NCBI GenBank assembly: GCA_937915335.1
Contig: CALDLZ010000204.1
Span: 1 to 15,223, forward strand
Origin: an uncultured Faecalibacterium sp.
GTDB taxonomy: Bacteria; Bacillota; Clostridia; Oscillospirales; Ruminococcaceae
Length of the DNA: 15,223 nucleotides
Reading direction: 5' to 3'
The notes beneath the pieces were generated by a model. That model was not told the DNA's origin. It searched no databases and worked only from the letters and a program-made list of their open reading frames with translations. Below are positions 5,820-13,624 of the stretch, piece by piece. Position 1 is the first letter of the stretch. Each line of letters starts with the position of its first letter. The position numbers and the translations under genes are program-made.

Positions 5820-6686
5820 ATGACGAACATGGACAAGCTTTACGAAGCAGTGGAAGCCCGCGGCCCGGTGTGTGTGGGTCTGGATACTGATTTCAGCTAC
5901 CTGCCCGCTGATTTTGTGGACAGCACCCTGACCAAGGGCGAGAATATCGTCCGCTTCAACAAGAAGCTCATCGATGCCACCAAGGCCGTGGCAGGCTGCT
6001 ACAAGGTGCAGATCGCTTACTACGAGTCTCTGGGCCTTGAGGGGCTGAAGGCGTATGCCGAGACCCTGGCCGCGGTTCGTGAAGTCGGCATCCCTGTCAT
6101 CGCCGACATCAAGCGCGGCGATATCGCCAAGACCGCCGAGATGTACGCCATGGGTCACTTTACCGGCGACTTCGAGGCTGATTTCGTTACTCTGGCTCCC
6201 TATATGGGTCTGGACTCCATCAGCCCTTATCTGCCCTATGCTGAGAAGCAGGGCAAGGGCATGTTCGTCCTCTGCCGCACCTCCAACGGCGGTGCAAAAG
6301 ATTTTGAATACGAGAAGCTGGCCGATGGCCGCCACGTCTACGACCTGGTGGGCGACAAGCTGAACGCTCTGGGCAAGGACTACATGGGTGAGCACGGCTA
6401 CTCCTCCATAGGTCTGGTCATCGGCGGCACCCACATCGAGGAGGCCACCGAGATCCGTGCCAAGTATCAGGACAGCTTCTTCCTCATCCCCGGCTACGGC
6501 GCACAGGGCGGCAAGGCCGAGGATATCGCTCAGTATCTGAGCAAGGGCAACGGCGGCGTGGTCAACTCCAGCCGCGGCATCCTGCTGGCTTACAAGAAGC
6601 AGCCCGGCGTGGCCTTTGACGAGGCCGCTTACAACGAGTGCGTGAACATGAAGGAGGCCATTGCCCATGCGTGCAGCCTGCTGTGA
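5820..6686 (+). CDS. pyrF: Orotidine 5'-phosphate decarboxylase (long subfamily)
   Basis: A 288-residue TIM-barrel enzyme that decarboxylates OMP to UMP, the last step of the pathway. The catalytic DxKxxD array is visible as D96, K98 and D101 in VIADIKRGDIAKTAEMYA. D22 in VGLDTDFSYLP and K49 in FNKKLIDATK are also in place. LAPYMGLDSISPYL (125-138), LCRTSNGGAKDFE (151-163) and the phosphate-binding FLIPGYGAQGG (221-231) and VVNSSRGI (247-254, with R252) follow in order. The length places it in the roughly 270-300-residue subfamily found in Clostridia and actinobacteria, not the 230-residue E. coli/B. subtilis type. ATG 5820 is supported by TGGAGG at 5805-5810, 9 nt upstream. Its last 20 bases overlap the pyrK start, which indicates tight translational coupling. 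Confidence 0.96.
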   Translation: MTNMDKLYEAVEARGPVCVGLDTDFSYLPADFVDSTLTKGENIVRFNKKLIDATKAVAGCYKVQIAYYESLGLEGLKAYAETLAAVREVGIPVIADIKRGDIAKTAEMYAMGHFTGDFEADFVTLAPYMGLDSISPYLPYAEKQGKGMFVLCRTSNGGAKDFEYEKLADGRHVYDLVGDKLNALGKDYMGEHGYSSIGLVIGGTHIEEATEIRAKYQDSFFLIPGYGAQGGKAEDIAQYLSKGNGGVVNSSRGILLAYKKQPGVAFDEAAYNECVNMKEAIAHACSLL

Positions 6687-7440
6687 AGCAACCGTCCTGA
6701 GCCACGAGAGCATCCAGCCGGATATCCGGCTGCTGTGTGCTCTCTGGCCTGACCGGGAGCATATTCCCCATGCCGGGCAGTTCTTCACCCTGCGTGCCTG
6801 GGGGGCTGACGAGGCTCCCTTCCTGTCCCGGCCCATCAGTGTGCATAAGTGGGAGCCCGAGACCCAGACCATTGAGTTTCTGTATCAGGTCATCGGCGAG
6901 GGCACCCGGAAGCTCGCCCAGCTGAAAAAGGGCGATACCTTCCAGCTGACCGGCCCCATGGGCAACGGGTTCGATATCCCGGCCCTGACTGAGAAATACC
7001 ATAAGATCGCCGTGGTGGGCGGCGGCATCGGAACCGCTCCCATGTATCAGGTTACCCGAGAGTTGGCTGCTGCCGGTGTCAAGCCGGACGTGTTCTTCGG
7101 CTTCCGGGATACCCCCTACTGCATGGAGGAATACCGTTCCATCGCCAACCTCGTCAAGGTCTCCACCGATACCGGTGCGGTGGGCTTCCACGGCTTCGTG
7201 ACCCAGCTGTACGACCCGGCGGATTACGACGCTGTGCTGGTCTGCGGCCCTACCGTGATGATGAAAAACGCTGCTCGTCTGTGCGCTGAAAAGGGTACTC
7301 CCTGCTTCGTGAGTCTGGAAAAGAAGATGGCCTGCGGCATTGGCGCCTGCCTGGGCTGCACCTGTGAGACCAAGGGTGGCGAGGGCAAGAGCGTGTGCAA
7401 GAATGGCCCGGTCTTTGATGCGACGGAGGTGTTCTTCTGA
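6667..7440 (+). CDS. pyrK: Dihydroorotate dehydrogenase B electron transfer subunit (FAD/2Fe-2S)
   Basis: A 257-residue partner of PyrD type 1B that passes electrons from reduced PyrD through a 2Fe-2S cluster and FAD to NAD+. Ferredoxin-reductase-like features appear in order: SRPISVH (54-60), the FAD-binding RPxS motif; TGPMGNGFDI (95-104); the nucleotide-binding VVGGGIGTAP (116-125); and VCGPTVMMK (192-200). The cluster ligands lie near the C-terminus: C223, C228 and C231 in CGIGACLGC, then C244 in VCKNGP, a CX4CX2CX12C pattern as in PyrK. ATG 6667 is preferred over an in-frame TTG at 6661 because AAGGAGG (6651-6657) lies 9 nt from the ATG but only 3 nt from the TTG. It overlaps pyrF by 20 nt and the pyrD start by one base (TGATG), so F, K and D are translationally linked. 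Confidence 0.95.
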   Translation: MRAACCEATVLSHESIQPDIRLLCALWPDREHIPHAGQFFTLRAWGADEAPFLSRPISVHKWEPETQTIEFLYQVIGEGTRKLAQLKKGDTFQLTGPMGNGFDIPALTEKYHKIAVVGGGIGTAPMYQVTRELAAAGVKPDVFFGFRDTPYCMEEYRSIANLVKVSTDTGAVGFHGFVTQLYDPADYDAVLVCGPTVMMKNAARLCAEKGTPCFVSLEKKMACGIGACLGCTCETKGGEGKSVCKNGPVFDATEVFF

Positions 7441-8366
7441 TGGCTGACCTGAAAACGAACCTGCTGGGCTTTACGATGAACAGCCCGGTCATCGGCGCTT
7501 CCGGCACCGTGGGCTACGGCGTGGAGTATGAGGAACTGGCCGACTTTTCCAAGATCGGCGGCATCTCCGGCAAGGGCCTGACCCTGCACGGACAGTACGG
7601 CAACAAGGGTGAGCGCCTGTGGGAGACCCCCTCCGGTCTTATCAACAGCATTGGCCTGCAGAACCCCGGCGTTCAGCACTTCATGGATGTGGAACTGAAC
7701 GAGATGCTGGAGCTGAAGCAGAAGTACGGCACTGTGGTCATCGCCAATCTGGGCGGTCACAGCGAGGAGGAGTACGTCGAGGGCGCGGCCATGCTGAGTG
7801 AGAGCGCCGTGGACATCGTGGAGCTGAACATCTCCTGCCCCAACGTCAAGGTGGGCGGCATGGCCTACGGCGTGAAAGCCGAGGCTGCCGGTGAGGTGGT
7901 GCGGATGGTGCGTGCCGCCTGCAAAAAGCCTTTGATGGTCAAGCTGAGCCCCCAGGCCGAGAACATCCCCGAAATGTGCAAGGCTGTGGAAGCCGCCGGT
8001 GCGGATGCCATCAGCCTGACCAATACCTTCCAGGCCTGCGCCATTGACCTGGAAAAGCGCAAGCCGGTGTTCAACAACATCTTCGCCGGTCTGTCCGGCC
8101 CGGCGGTGCGGCCCATCGCCCTGCGCATGGTCTGGCAGGCCGTGGGTGCCGTGAACATCCCTGTTGTGGGCCTGGGCGGCATTGCCACCGGGAAGGACGC
8201 GCTGGAATTTATCATGGCCGGTGCCGCCGCCGTGCAGGTGGGCGCTGCCAACTTTGCAAATCCCCGCGCTATGGAGACCATCGCCGGCGAGATGGCGCAG
8301 TGGATGGATGCCCACGGCGTGAAAACGCTGGACGAGATCCGCGGCTGCGCCCGGAACACTGAATAA
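7440..8366 (+). CDS. pyrD: Dihydroorotate dehydrogenase, catalytic subunit (class 1B, NAD-linked)
   Basis: A 308-residue FMN-dependent barrel enzyme oxidising dihydroorotate to orotate together with PyrK. Class 1 motifs are clear: GASGTVGYG (19-27), NSIGLQNPG (69-77), and ELNISCPNVK (128-137) with C133 as the catalytic base typical of class 1 (class 2 membrane enzymes use Ser). VKLSP (167-171), LTNTF (193-197), FAGLSGPAVRPIALR (215-229) and the FMN phosphate-binding GLGGIATGKDALEF (244-257) follow. There is no N-terminal membrane helix, so the enzyme is cytosolic and NAD+-linked, which fits an anaerobe. The start overlaps the pyrK stop as TGATG. After the stop, 138 nt of AT-rich sequence hold no clear terminator but do hold a promoter, so transcription may both continue and restart before pyrE. 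Confidence 0.96.
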   Translation: MADLKTNLLGFTMNSPVIGASGTVGYGVEYEELADFSKIGGISGKGLTLHGQYGNKGERLWETPSGLINSIGLQNPGVQHFMDVELNEMLELKQKYGTVVIANLGGHSEEEYVEGAAMLSESAVDIVELNISCPNVKVGGMAYGVKAEAAGEVVRMVRAACKKPLMVKLSPQAENIPEMCKAVEAAGADAISLTNTFQACAIDLEKRKPVFNNIFAGLSGPAVRPIALRMVWQAVGAVNIPVVGLGGIATGKDALEFIMAGAAAVQVGAANFANPRAMETIAGEMAQWMDAHGVKTLDEIRGCARNTE

Positions 8367-8394
8367 TCCACATGATATACCAGGAAAACCACTG

Positions 8395-8408
8395 TTTATG
8401 CGCATAAA
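8395..8408. repeat. 14-bp perfect palindrome upstream of the pyrE promoter
   Basis: TTTATGCGCATAAA is self-complementary and sits 20 bp upstream of the -35 box of the pyrE promoter. It has no U tract, so it is not a terminator. Position and symmetry would suit an operator for a dimeric regulator, but no known site is recognised. Confidence 0.5.
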
Positions 8409-8428
8409 ACAAAAACTTGCGTATAAAT

Positions 8429-8457
8429 TTGCAATTACCGTCAAAGCGTGGTACAAT
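8429..8457 (+). promoter_or_regulatory. Internal promoter for pyrE-carA-carB
   Basis: TTGCAA (8429-8434) and TACAAT (8452-8457) are separated by exactly 17 nt. The -10 matches 5/6 and the -35 matches 4/6 of consensus. The start is expected near 8464, leaving a leader of only about 40 nt to the pyrE ATG. There is no leader ORF or terminator in it, unlike the pyrC leader. Confidence 0.8.
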
Positions 8458-8504
8458 ACCGTTCAAATGACATTTTTCTATAAGAAAAGAGAGGGAGAAG
8501 TACA

Positions 8505-9098
8505 ATGAGTGAAGCACTTGAAATTCTGAAGAGCTGTGATGCATTCCTGGAGGGCCATTTCCTGCTCTCCTCCGGCCGCCATTCCAGCGCCTACTGCCAG
8601 ATGGCTTATCTGCAGCAGTACCCCGACCGCTGTGCCGAGGTGATGAAGGCCGTGGCCGATAAGGTCAAGGAGCTGGATGTGGATGTCATTGTCGGACCTG
8701 CCATGGGCGGCATCGTGTACGCCTACGAGCTGGCCCGCCAGACCGGCAAGCGCGCCATCTTCACCGAGCGCGTGGACAATGTGATGACCCTGAAGCGCTT
8801 CGCAATCCATCCGGGTGAGAAGTGCCTCATCGCTGAGGATGTTGTCACCACCGGCATCTCCTCCCTCGAGACCAAGCGTGTCATCGAAGAGGCAGGCGGC
8901 ATCTGCCTGGGCATCACCTGCGTGGTGGACCGCACCAAGCCCGAGTCTCCGTCTCCCATCCCCATCCTGGCCAGTGCCCTGAAGCTGGACCTGCCCAACT
9001 ATGCACCCGAGGAGTGCCCCATCTGCAAGGAGGGCAAGCTGCCCCTGGTGCACCTGGGCAGCCGCAAGATGAAGCAGGAAGCCAAGCAGACCCTGTAA
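8505..9098 (+). CDS. pyrE: Orotate phosphoribosyltransferase
   Basis: A 197-residue enzyme that joins orotate and PRPP to form OMP, the substrate of PyrF. The PRPP-binding signature is CLIAEDVVTTGISS (107-120). The N-terminal LLSSGRHSSAY (20-30) and VGPAMGGIVYAYELA (63-77) form the orotate/PPi loop region, and FTERVDN (86-92) follows. The C-terminal CPICKEGKLPLVHLGSRK (171-188) is typical of the Thermus/clostridial-type enzyme and carries a Cys pair; I do not claim metal binding. The start is supported by GGGAG (8493-8497) 7 nt upstream. It is the first gene behind the internal promoter and is followed by carA after 25 nt, so pyrE-carA-carB form a second unit co-oriented with pyrCFKD. Confidence 0.96.
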   Translation: MSEALEILKSCDAFLEGHFLLSSGRHSSAYCQMAYLQQYPDRCAEVMKAVADKVKELDVDVIVGPAMGGIVYAYELARQTGKRAIFTERVDNVMTLKRFAIHPGEKCLIAEDVVTTGISSLETKRVIEEAGGICLGITCVVDRTKPESPSPIPILASALKLDLPNYAPEECPICKEGKLPLVHLGSRKMKQEAKQTL

Positions 9099-9123
9099 GG
9101 GTGGAAGGAAACAAGGAGTACCT

Positions 9124-10233
9124 ATGAACGCTTATCTTCTTTTGGCAAACGGCATGGTCTTTGCGGGCCAGTCGGTGGGCGCGGAGGGTGTCACTGTGGG
9201 TGAGGTCGTCTTTGCCACCGGCATGGTGGGCTTTGAAGAGACCCTGACCGACCCCAGCTATTACGGCCAGATCATCACCCAAACCTACCCACTCATCGGC
9301 AACTACGGCATGAATAAGGACGATATGGAGTCCGACCGCATCTGGGCCAAGGGCTACATCGTGCGGGAGGCCTGCACCACCCCCTCCAACTGGCGCTGTG
9401 AGGAAACGCTGGACAGCTTTTTGAAGAAAAATAATACCATCGGCATCGAGGGCATCGATACCCGCCACCTGACCCGCATCATCCGGGAAAGCGGCGTGAT
9501 GAACGGTGCCATCCTGACCACCTTTGACCCCGCTGACCCCGCCAACAAGGCAGAGACCGACAAGCTCTTGGAGACCATCCGGGCCTATGCCGTCACCGAT
9601 GCGGTCAAGAGTGTCACCTGCGCTAAGCCCGAGGTCTACAATGAGAAGGGCGAGACCCACATCGTGCTGATGCACTACGGCTGCAAGCGTAACATCGTGC
9701 GCTGCCTGGTTAAGCGCGGCTGCAAGGTCACGGTTATGCCCGCTTTTGCCACCGCAGAGGAAGTGGCTGCCCTGACCCCGGATGGCATCATGCTCTCCAA
9801 TGGCCCCGGCGACCCCGCCGAGCCCGTGGAGGTCATCGAGAACCTCAAGCACATCTTTGAGCTGGGCATTCCCACCTTCGGCATCTGCCTGGGCCACCAG
9901 CTCAGCGCTCTGGCCGCCGGTGCCAAGACCATGAAGCTGAAGTACGGCCACCGCGGTGCCAACCAGCCCGTCACCGATTTTGAATCGGGCCGCACCTTCA
10001 TCACCAGCCAGAACCATGGCTATGCGGTCGTGGGCGACGAGCTGCCCGCCGAGATGGGCGAGGTGGCACAGGTGAACGCCAACGACGGCACCTGCGAGGG
10101 CATCAAGTATAAGAAGTGGAACTGCTTTACCGTCCAGTTCCACCCCGAAGCCAACGGCGGCCCCAAGGACACCGAGTTCCTGTTCGACCGCTTCCTGAAC
10201 AACGTCAAAGCAGCAAAAAAGGAGGCACGCTGA
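9124..10233 (+). CDS. carA: Carbamoyl phosphate synthase small subunit (glutaminase)
   Basis: A 369-residue class I glutamine amidotransferase subunit that releases ammonia from glutamine and feeds it by tunnel to CarB. The N-terminal CarA domain (about 1-150) contains GEVVFATGMVGFEETLTDPSY (26-46, key block FxTGMxGxxExxTDPSY). The amidotransferase domain (about 178-365) carries LSNGPGDP (224-231), the nucleophile C255 in GICLGHQ (253-259), the TSQNHGYAV block (294-302), and the H340/E342 pair in VQFHPEA (337-343). All catalytic triad members are intact and length is normal (about 350-380). AAGGAG (9113-9118) lies 5 nt before the ATG. The stop is one base from the carB start, so production of the two subunits is expected to be coupled. 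The product feeds pyrimidine synthesis here, and probably arginine synthesis too. Confidence 0.97.
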   Translation: MNAYLLLANGMVFAGQSVGAEGVTVGEVVFATGMVGFEETLTDPSYYGQIITQTYPLIGNYGMNKDDMESDRIWAKGYIVREACTTPSNWRCEETLDSFLKKNNTIGIEGIDTRHLTRIIRESGVMNGAILTTFDPADPANKAETDKLLETIRAYAVTDAVKSVTCAKPEVYNEKGETHIVLMHYGCKRNIVRCLVKRGCKVTVMPAFATAEEVAALTPDGIMLSNGPGDPAEPVEVIENLKHIFELGIPTFGICLGHQLSALAAGAKTMKLKYGHRGANQPVTDFESGRTFITSQNHGYAVVGDELPAEMGEVAQVNANDGTCEGIKYKKWNCFTVQFHPEANGGPKDTEFLFDRFLNNVKAAKKEAR

Positions 10234-10234
10234 A

Positions 10235-13200
10235 ATGCCTAAGGACCCCAGAATCAAAAAGGTGCTGGTCATCGGCTCCGGCCCCATCATCATCGGTCAG
10301 GCCGCTGAGTTCGACTATTCCGGTACCCAGGCGTGCCGCGCCCTGAAAGCAGAGGGCATCGAGACCGTTCTGCTCAACTCCAACCCTGCTACCATTATGA
10401 CCGACCCCGACGTGGCCGATCATGTCTATATCGAGCCTATGACCCTTGAGGTCGTGGAGCGCATCCTCGAGATCGAGAAGCCCGACTCCGTTCTGCCCAA
10501 CCTGGGCGGCCAGATGGGCCTGAACCTCTCCATGGAGCTGGCACGTTCCGGCTACCTCGACCGCACTGGCATCCGTCTGCTGGCCTGCAAGCCTGAGACC
10601 ATTGACCGCGCCGAGGACCGTGAGCTGTTCAAGGAGACCATGGAAAAGCTCCACCAGCCCATCATCCCCTCTGAGGTCGTGGAGACGCTGCAGGATGCTC
10701 TGGCCTGCGCGGACCGCATCGGCTACCCTGTCATCGTCCGCCCCGCCTTTACCATGGGCGGCACCGGCGGCGGCATCTGCGAGACCCGTGAAAAGCTCAT
10801 CGAGATCGGCACCAATGGCCTGCGTCTTTCCCCCATCCATCAGATCCTGGTGGAAAAGTGCATCGCCGGCTGGAAAGAGATCGAGTACGAGGTCATGCGT
10901 GACCACAAGGGCAACGTCATCACCGTCTGCAACATGGAGAACCTGGACCCCGTCGGTATCCACACTGGCGATTCCGTGGTCGTGGCTCCCTCTCAGACCC
11001 TGAGCGACCACGAATACCAGATGCTGCGCACCGCCGCTCTGGATATCATTACCGAGCTGGGCATTGAGGGCGGCTGCAACTGCCAGTTCGCCCTGAAGCC
11101 CGACAGCTTCGACTACGCGGTCATCGAGGTCAACCCCCGTGTGTCTCGTTCCTCCGCTCTGGCCTCCAAGGCCACCGGCTATCCTATTGCCAAGGTGGCC
11201 ACCAAGATCGCCATCGGGTACACGCTGGATGAGATCACCAACGATGTCACCGGCAAGACCTGCGCCTGCTTCGAGCCTGCGCTGGACTACATCGTGGTCA
11301 AGTACCCGAAGTGGCCCTTTGATAAGTTCGTCTATGCCGATAAGTCTCTGGGTACCCAGATGATGGCCACCGGCGAGGTGATGAGCATTGGCAACAGCTT
11401 CGAGGCCGCCATGATGAAGGCGGTGTCCTCCATTGAGCTGGGCATGGATACCCTGACCCACAAGCCTTTTGAAGAACTGACCGACGACGAGATCGTGGCA
11501 CACCTGCATGTGCAGGATGCCGAGCGTGTGTTCTGCGTCTACGAGGCCCTCAAGCGCGGCATCGACCACCAGACCATCTGGAACATCACCAAGATCGACT
11601 GGTGGTTCCTGGATAAGATGCAGCACCTGGCCAACCTTGAAAATGGTCTGGCAAAGTGCAACGGCCAGCTGAGCCTGGAGCAGTACAAGGAAGCCAAGAA
11701 GTACGGTTTCCAGGATAAGACCATCAAACGTCTGGCCCAGGTGGAGACCCTGCCTGTGGAGAACTACCGTGCCGGTTTCAAGATGGTCGATACCTGCGCC
11801 GCCGAGTTCTCTGCCAACACGCCCTACTTCTACTCTACCTACGACGGCGACAACGAAGCCGCCGAGTTCATTGCCGCCAAGGAAGCCGAAGCCGCCGCCA
11901 ACGGCCAGCCCAAGAAGAAAAAGGTGTTGGTCTTTGGCTCCGGCCCCATCCGCATCGGTCAGGGCATCGAGTTCGACTACTGCTCTGTCCACTGTGTCTG
12001 GACCCTGAAAAAGCACGGCTGCGAGGCTATCCTGGTCAACAATAACCCCGAGACTGTTTCCACCGACTTTGATACCGGTGACCGTCTGTACTTCGACCCC
12101 CTGAACCCCGAGAGCGTGGACAACATCATTGCCACCGAAAAGCCAGATGCCTGTGTCGTCCAGTTTGGTGGTCAGACCGCCATCAAGCTGGCAAAGCACA
12201 TGGACGAGATCGGCCTGCCCATTCTGGGCACCCCGGCGGATGCCATTGACGAGGCCGAGGATCGTGAACGCTTCGACGAGCTGCTGGAGCGCTGCAAGAT
12301 CCCCCGTGCCCCCGGCCGCACCGTGTTCAACCTGGAAGAGGCTCTGGCCGCTGCTGACGAGATCGGTCTGCCTGTCCTGATGCGCCCCTCCTACGTCCTG
12401 GGCGGTCAGAATATGATCGTGGCCTACACCAAGGCTGATGTCATCGAGTATATGGGCGTCATCACCGAGCATGTGGATATGGATCACCCTGTCCTGCTGG
12501 ATAAGTATATCATGGGCACCGAGTGCGAAGTGGACGCCATCTGCGATGGCGAGAACTTCCTGATCCCCGGTATCATGGAGCAGGTGGAACGCACCGGTGT
12601 CCACTCCGGCGATTCCATCTGCGTCTACCCGGCCCAGCATCTGACGCAGGCCGAGATCGACACCATGGTGGATTACACCGGCCGTTTTGCCCGCGAGCTG
12701 CACGTCACTGGTCTGGTGAATGTCCAGTACGCGGTCTCCAACGGCAAGGTGTATGTCATTGAGGTCAACCCCCGTTCCTCCCGTACCGTGCCCTACATCT
12801 CCAAGGTTACCGGCGTGCCCATGGTGGATCTGGCTGTCCGCTGCTGCCTGGGCGAGAAGCTGACCGATATGGGCTATGGCACTGGTCTGCACCCCAACGC
12901 TCCCTATGTGGCCGTTAAGGTGCCTGTGTTCAGCTTTGAGAAGCTGCACGGCGTGGATACCCAGTTCGGCCCCGAGATGAAGTCTACCGGCGAGGTTCTG
13001 GGCATTGCTCCCAACTACCACGATGCCCTGCTCAAGGGCCTGATCGGCGCAGGCTACACCTTCAAGACCCCCGGCCCCGCAAGCTGCTGCATCTTCACCG
13101 TGAAGGACAGCGACAAGCCTGAGTTCGTGGACATCGCCTGGAAGCTCAAGAGCATGGGCTATAAGCTCTACGGAACCTCCGGCACCTGCGCATGGCTCAA

Positions 13201-13486
13201 CAAGCACATGGTCCCCTGCAACGAGGTGCGCAACATGTCCGGCGAATCGCCTAACATCGTGGATCTGCTGCAGAGTGGTCTGGTGGATTATGTGTTCTCC
13301 ACCAGTGCCAAGGGCCGTGATCCCAAGCGAGATTCCGTCCGTCTGCGCCGCAAGGCTGTGGAGCTGAGCATCCCCTGCATCACGGCTGTGGATACCGCGA
13401 ACGCGCTGGTCAACTGCCTGCGCAGCGACCACGACCTGAAGAATATCCCGCTGGTGGATATTGCAACGCTGTATCATAGAAAATAA
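10235..13486 (+). CDS. carB: Carbamoyl phosphate synthase large subunit
   Basis: A 1083-residue enzyme making carbamoyl phosphate from bicarbonate, ammonia and two ATP. Two homologous ATP-grasp halves are visible. The first (about 1-400) starts with GSGPIIIGQAAEFDYSG, has R169 in RPAFTMGGTGGGI, and E298/N300 in EVNPRVSRSS. The second (about 560-940) starts at 564 with VLVFGSGPIRIGQGIEFDY, has R717 in RPSYVLGGQNM, and E843/N845 in EVNPRSSRT. A helical oligomerisation region lies between, with a Lys/Ala-rich linker around 545-563 (KEAEAAANGQPKKKK). The C-terminal MGS-like allosteric domain (about 950-1083) includes LYGTSGTCAWL and FSTSAKGRD; in relatives it binds UMP, IMP or ornithine, but ligand preference cannot be read off here. 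AAGGAGG (10219-10225) is 9 nt upstream of the ATG. No strong terminator follows the stop. Confidence 0.97.
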   Translation: MPKDPRIKKVLVIGSGPIIIGQAAEFDYSGTQACRALKAEGIETVLLNSNPATIMTDPDVADHVYIEPMTLEVVERILEIEKPDSVLPNLGGQMGLNLSMELARSGYLDRTGIRLLACKPETIDRAEDRELFKETMEKLHQPIIPSEVVETLQDALACADRIGYPVIVRPAFTMGGTGGGICETREKLIEIGTNGLRLSPIHQILVEKCIAGWKEIEYEVMRDHKGNVITVCNMENLDPVGIHTGDSVVVAPSQTLSDHEYQMLRTAALDIITELGIEGGCNCQFALKPDSFDYAVIEVNPRVSRSSALASKATGYPIAKVATKIAIGYTLDEITNDVTGKTCACFEPALDYIVVKYPKWPFDKFVYADKSLGTQMMATGEVMSIGNSFEAAMMKAVSSIELGMDTLTHKPFEELTDDEIVAHLHVQDAERVFCVYEALKRGIDHQTIWNITKIDWWFLDKMQHLANLENGLAKCNGQLSLEQYKEAKKYGFQDKTIKRLAQVETLPVENYRAGFKMVDTCAAEFSANTPYFYSTYDGDNEAAEFIAAKEAEAAANGQPKKKKVLVFGSGPIRIGQGIEFDYCSVHCVWTLKKHGCEAILVNNNPETVSTDFDTGDRLYFDPLNPESVDNIIATEKPDACVVQFGGQTAIKLAKHMDEIGLPILGTPADAIDEAEDRERFDELLERCKIPRAPGRTVFNLEEALAAADEIGLPVLMRPSYVLGGQNMIVAYTKADVIEYMGVITEHVDMDHPVLLDKYIMGTECEVDAICDGENFLIPGIMEQVERTGVHSGDSICVYPAQHLTQAEIDTMVDYTGRFARELHVTGLVNVQYAVSNGKVYVIEVNPRSSRTVPYISKVTGVPMVDLAVRCCLGEKLTDMGYGTGLHPNAPYVAVKVPVFSFEKLHGVDTQFGPEMKSTGEVLGIAPNYHDALLKGLIGAGYTFKTPGPASCCIFTVKDSDKPEFVDIAWKLKSMGYKLYGTSGTCAWLNKHMVPCNEVRNMSGESPNIVDLLQSGLVDYVFSTSAKGRDPKRDSVRLRRKAVELSIPCITAVDTANALVNCLRSDHDLKNIPLVDIATLYHRK

Positions 13487-13500
13487 CACCAGAATGTAAC

Positions 13501-13531
13501 TCGTGCACAAATTTATACGTTTCGTGCGCAA
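13501..13531. repeat. Pair of near-identical 10-mers, 21 bp apart, upstream of HU
   Basis: TCGTGCACAA (13501-13510) and TCGTGCGCAA (13522-13531) differ at one base and are offset by 21 bp, two helical turns, in the carB-HU gap. The spacing places both on the same DNA face, as expected for tandem regulator sites upstream of the -10 at 13559. No known regulator is recognised. Confidence 0.45.
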
Positions 13532-13555
13532 TCCCTCGTAATGAGGGGCCGCATT

Positions 13556-13564
13556 TGTTATACT
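13556..13564 (+). promoter_or_regulatory. Extended -10 promoter for the HU gene
   Basis: TGT-TATACT is an extended -10 element (TGN plus a 5/6 -10 match) 60 nt before the HU ATG. No good -35 lies 17 nt upstream. A short CCCTC/GAGGG stem (13533-13547) sits just ahead of it without a U tract. The expected start is near 13571. Confidence 0.6.
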
Positions 13565-13624
13565 CAACAACGCAAAATTTGCCAAAAGACGTTACTTTTG
13601 GACGTTCCAGGAGGATATCGATAC

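Noticed and set aside
10205..13585. 1126-codon open frame on the minus strand opposite carB
   Set aside because: It is the complement of a well-supported carB with intact motifs. The long antisense frame follows from high GC and codon bias, and its protein is a low-complexity His/Gly/Leu/Val-rich shadow.
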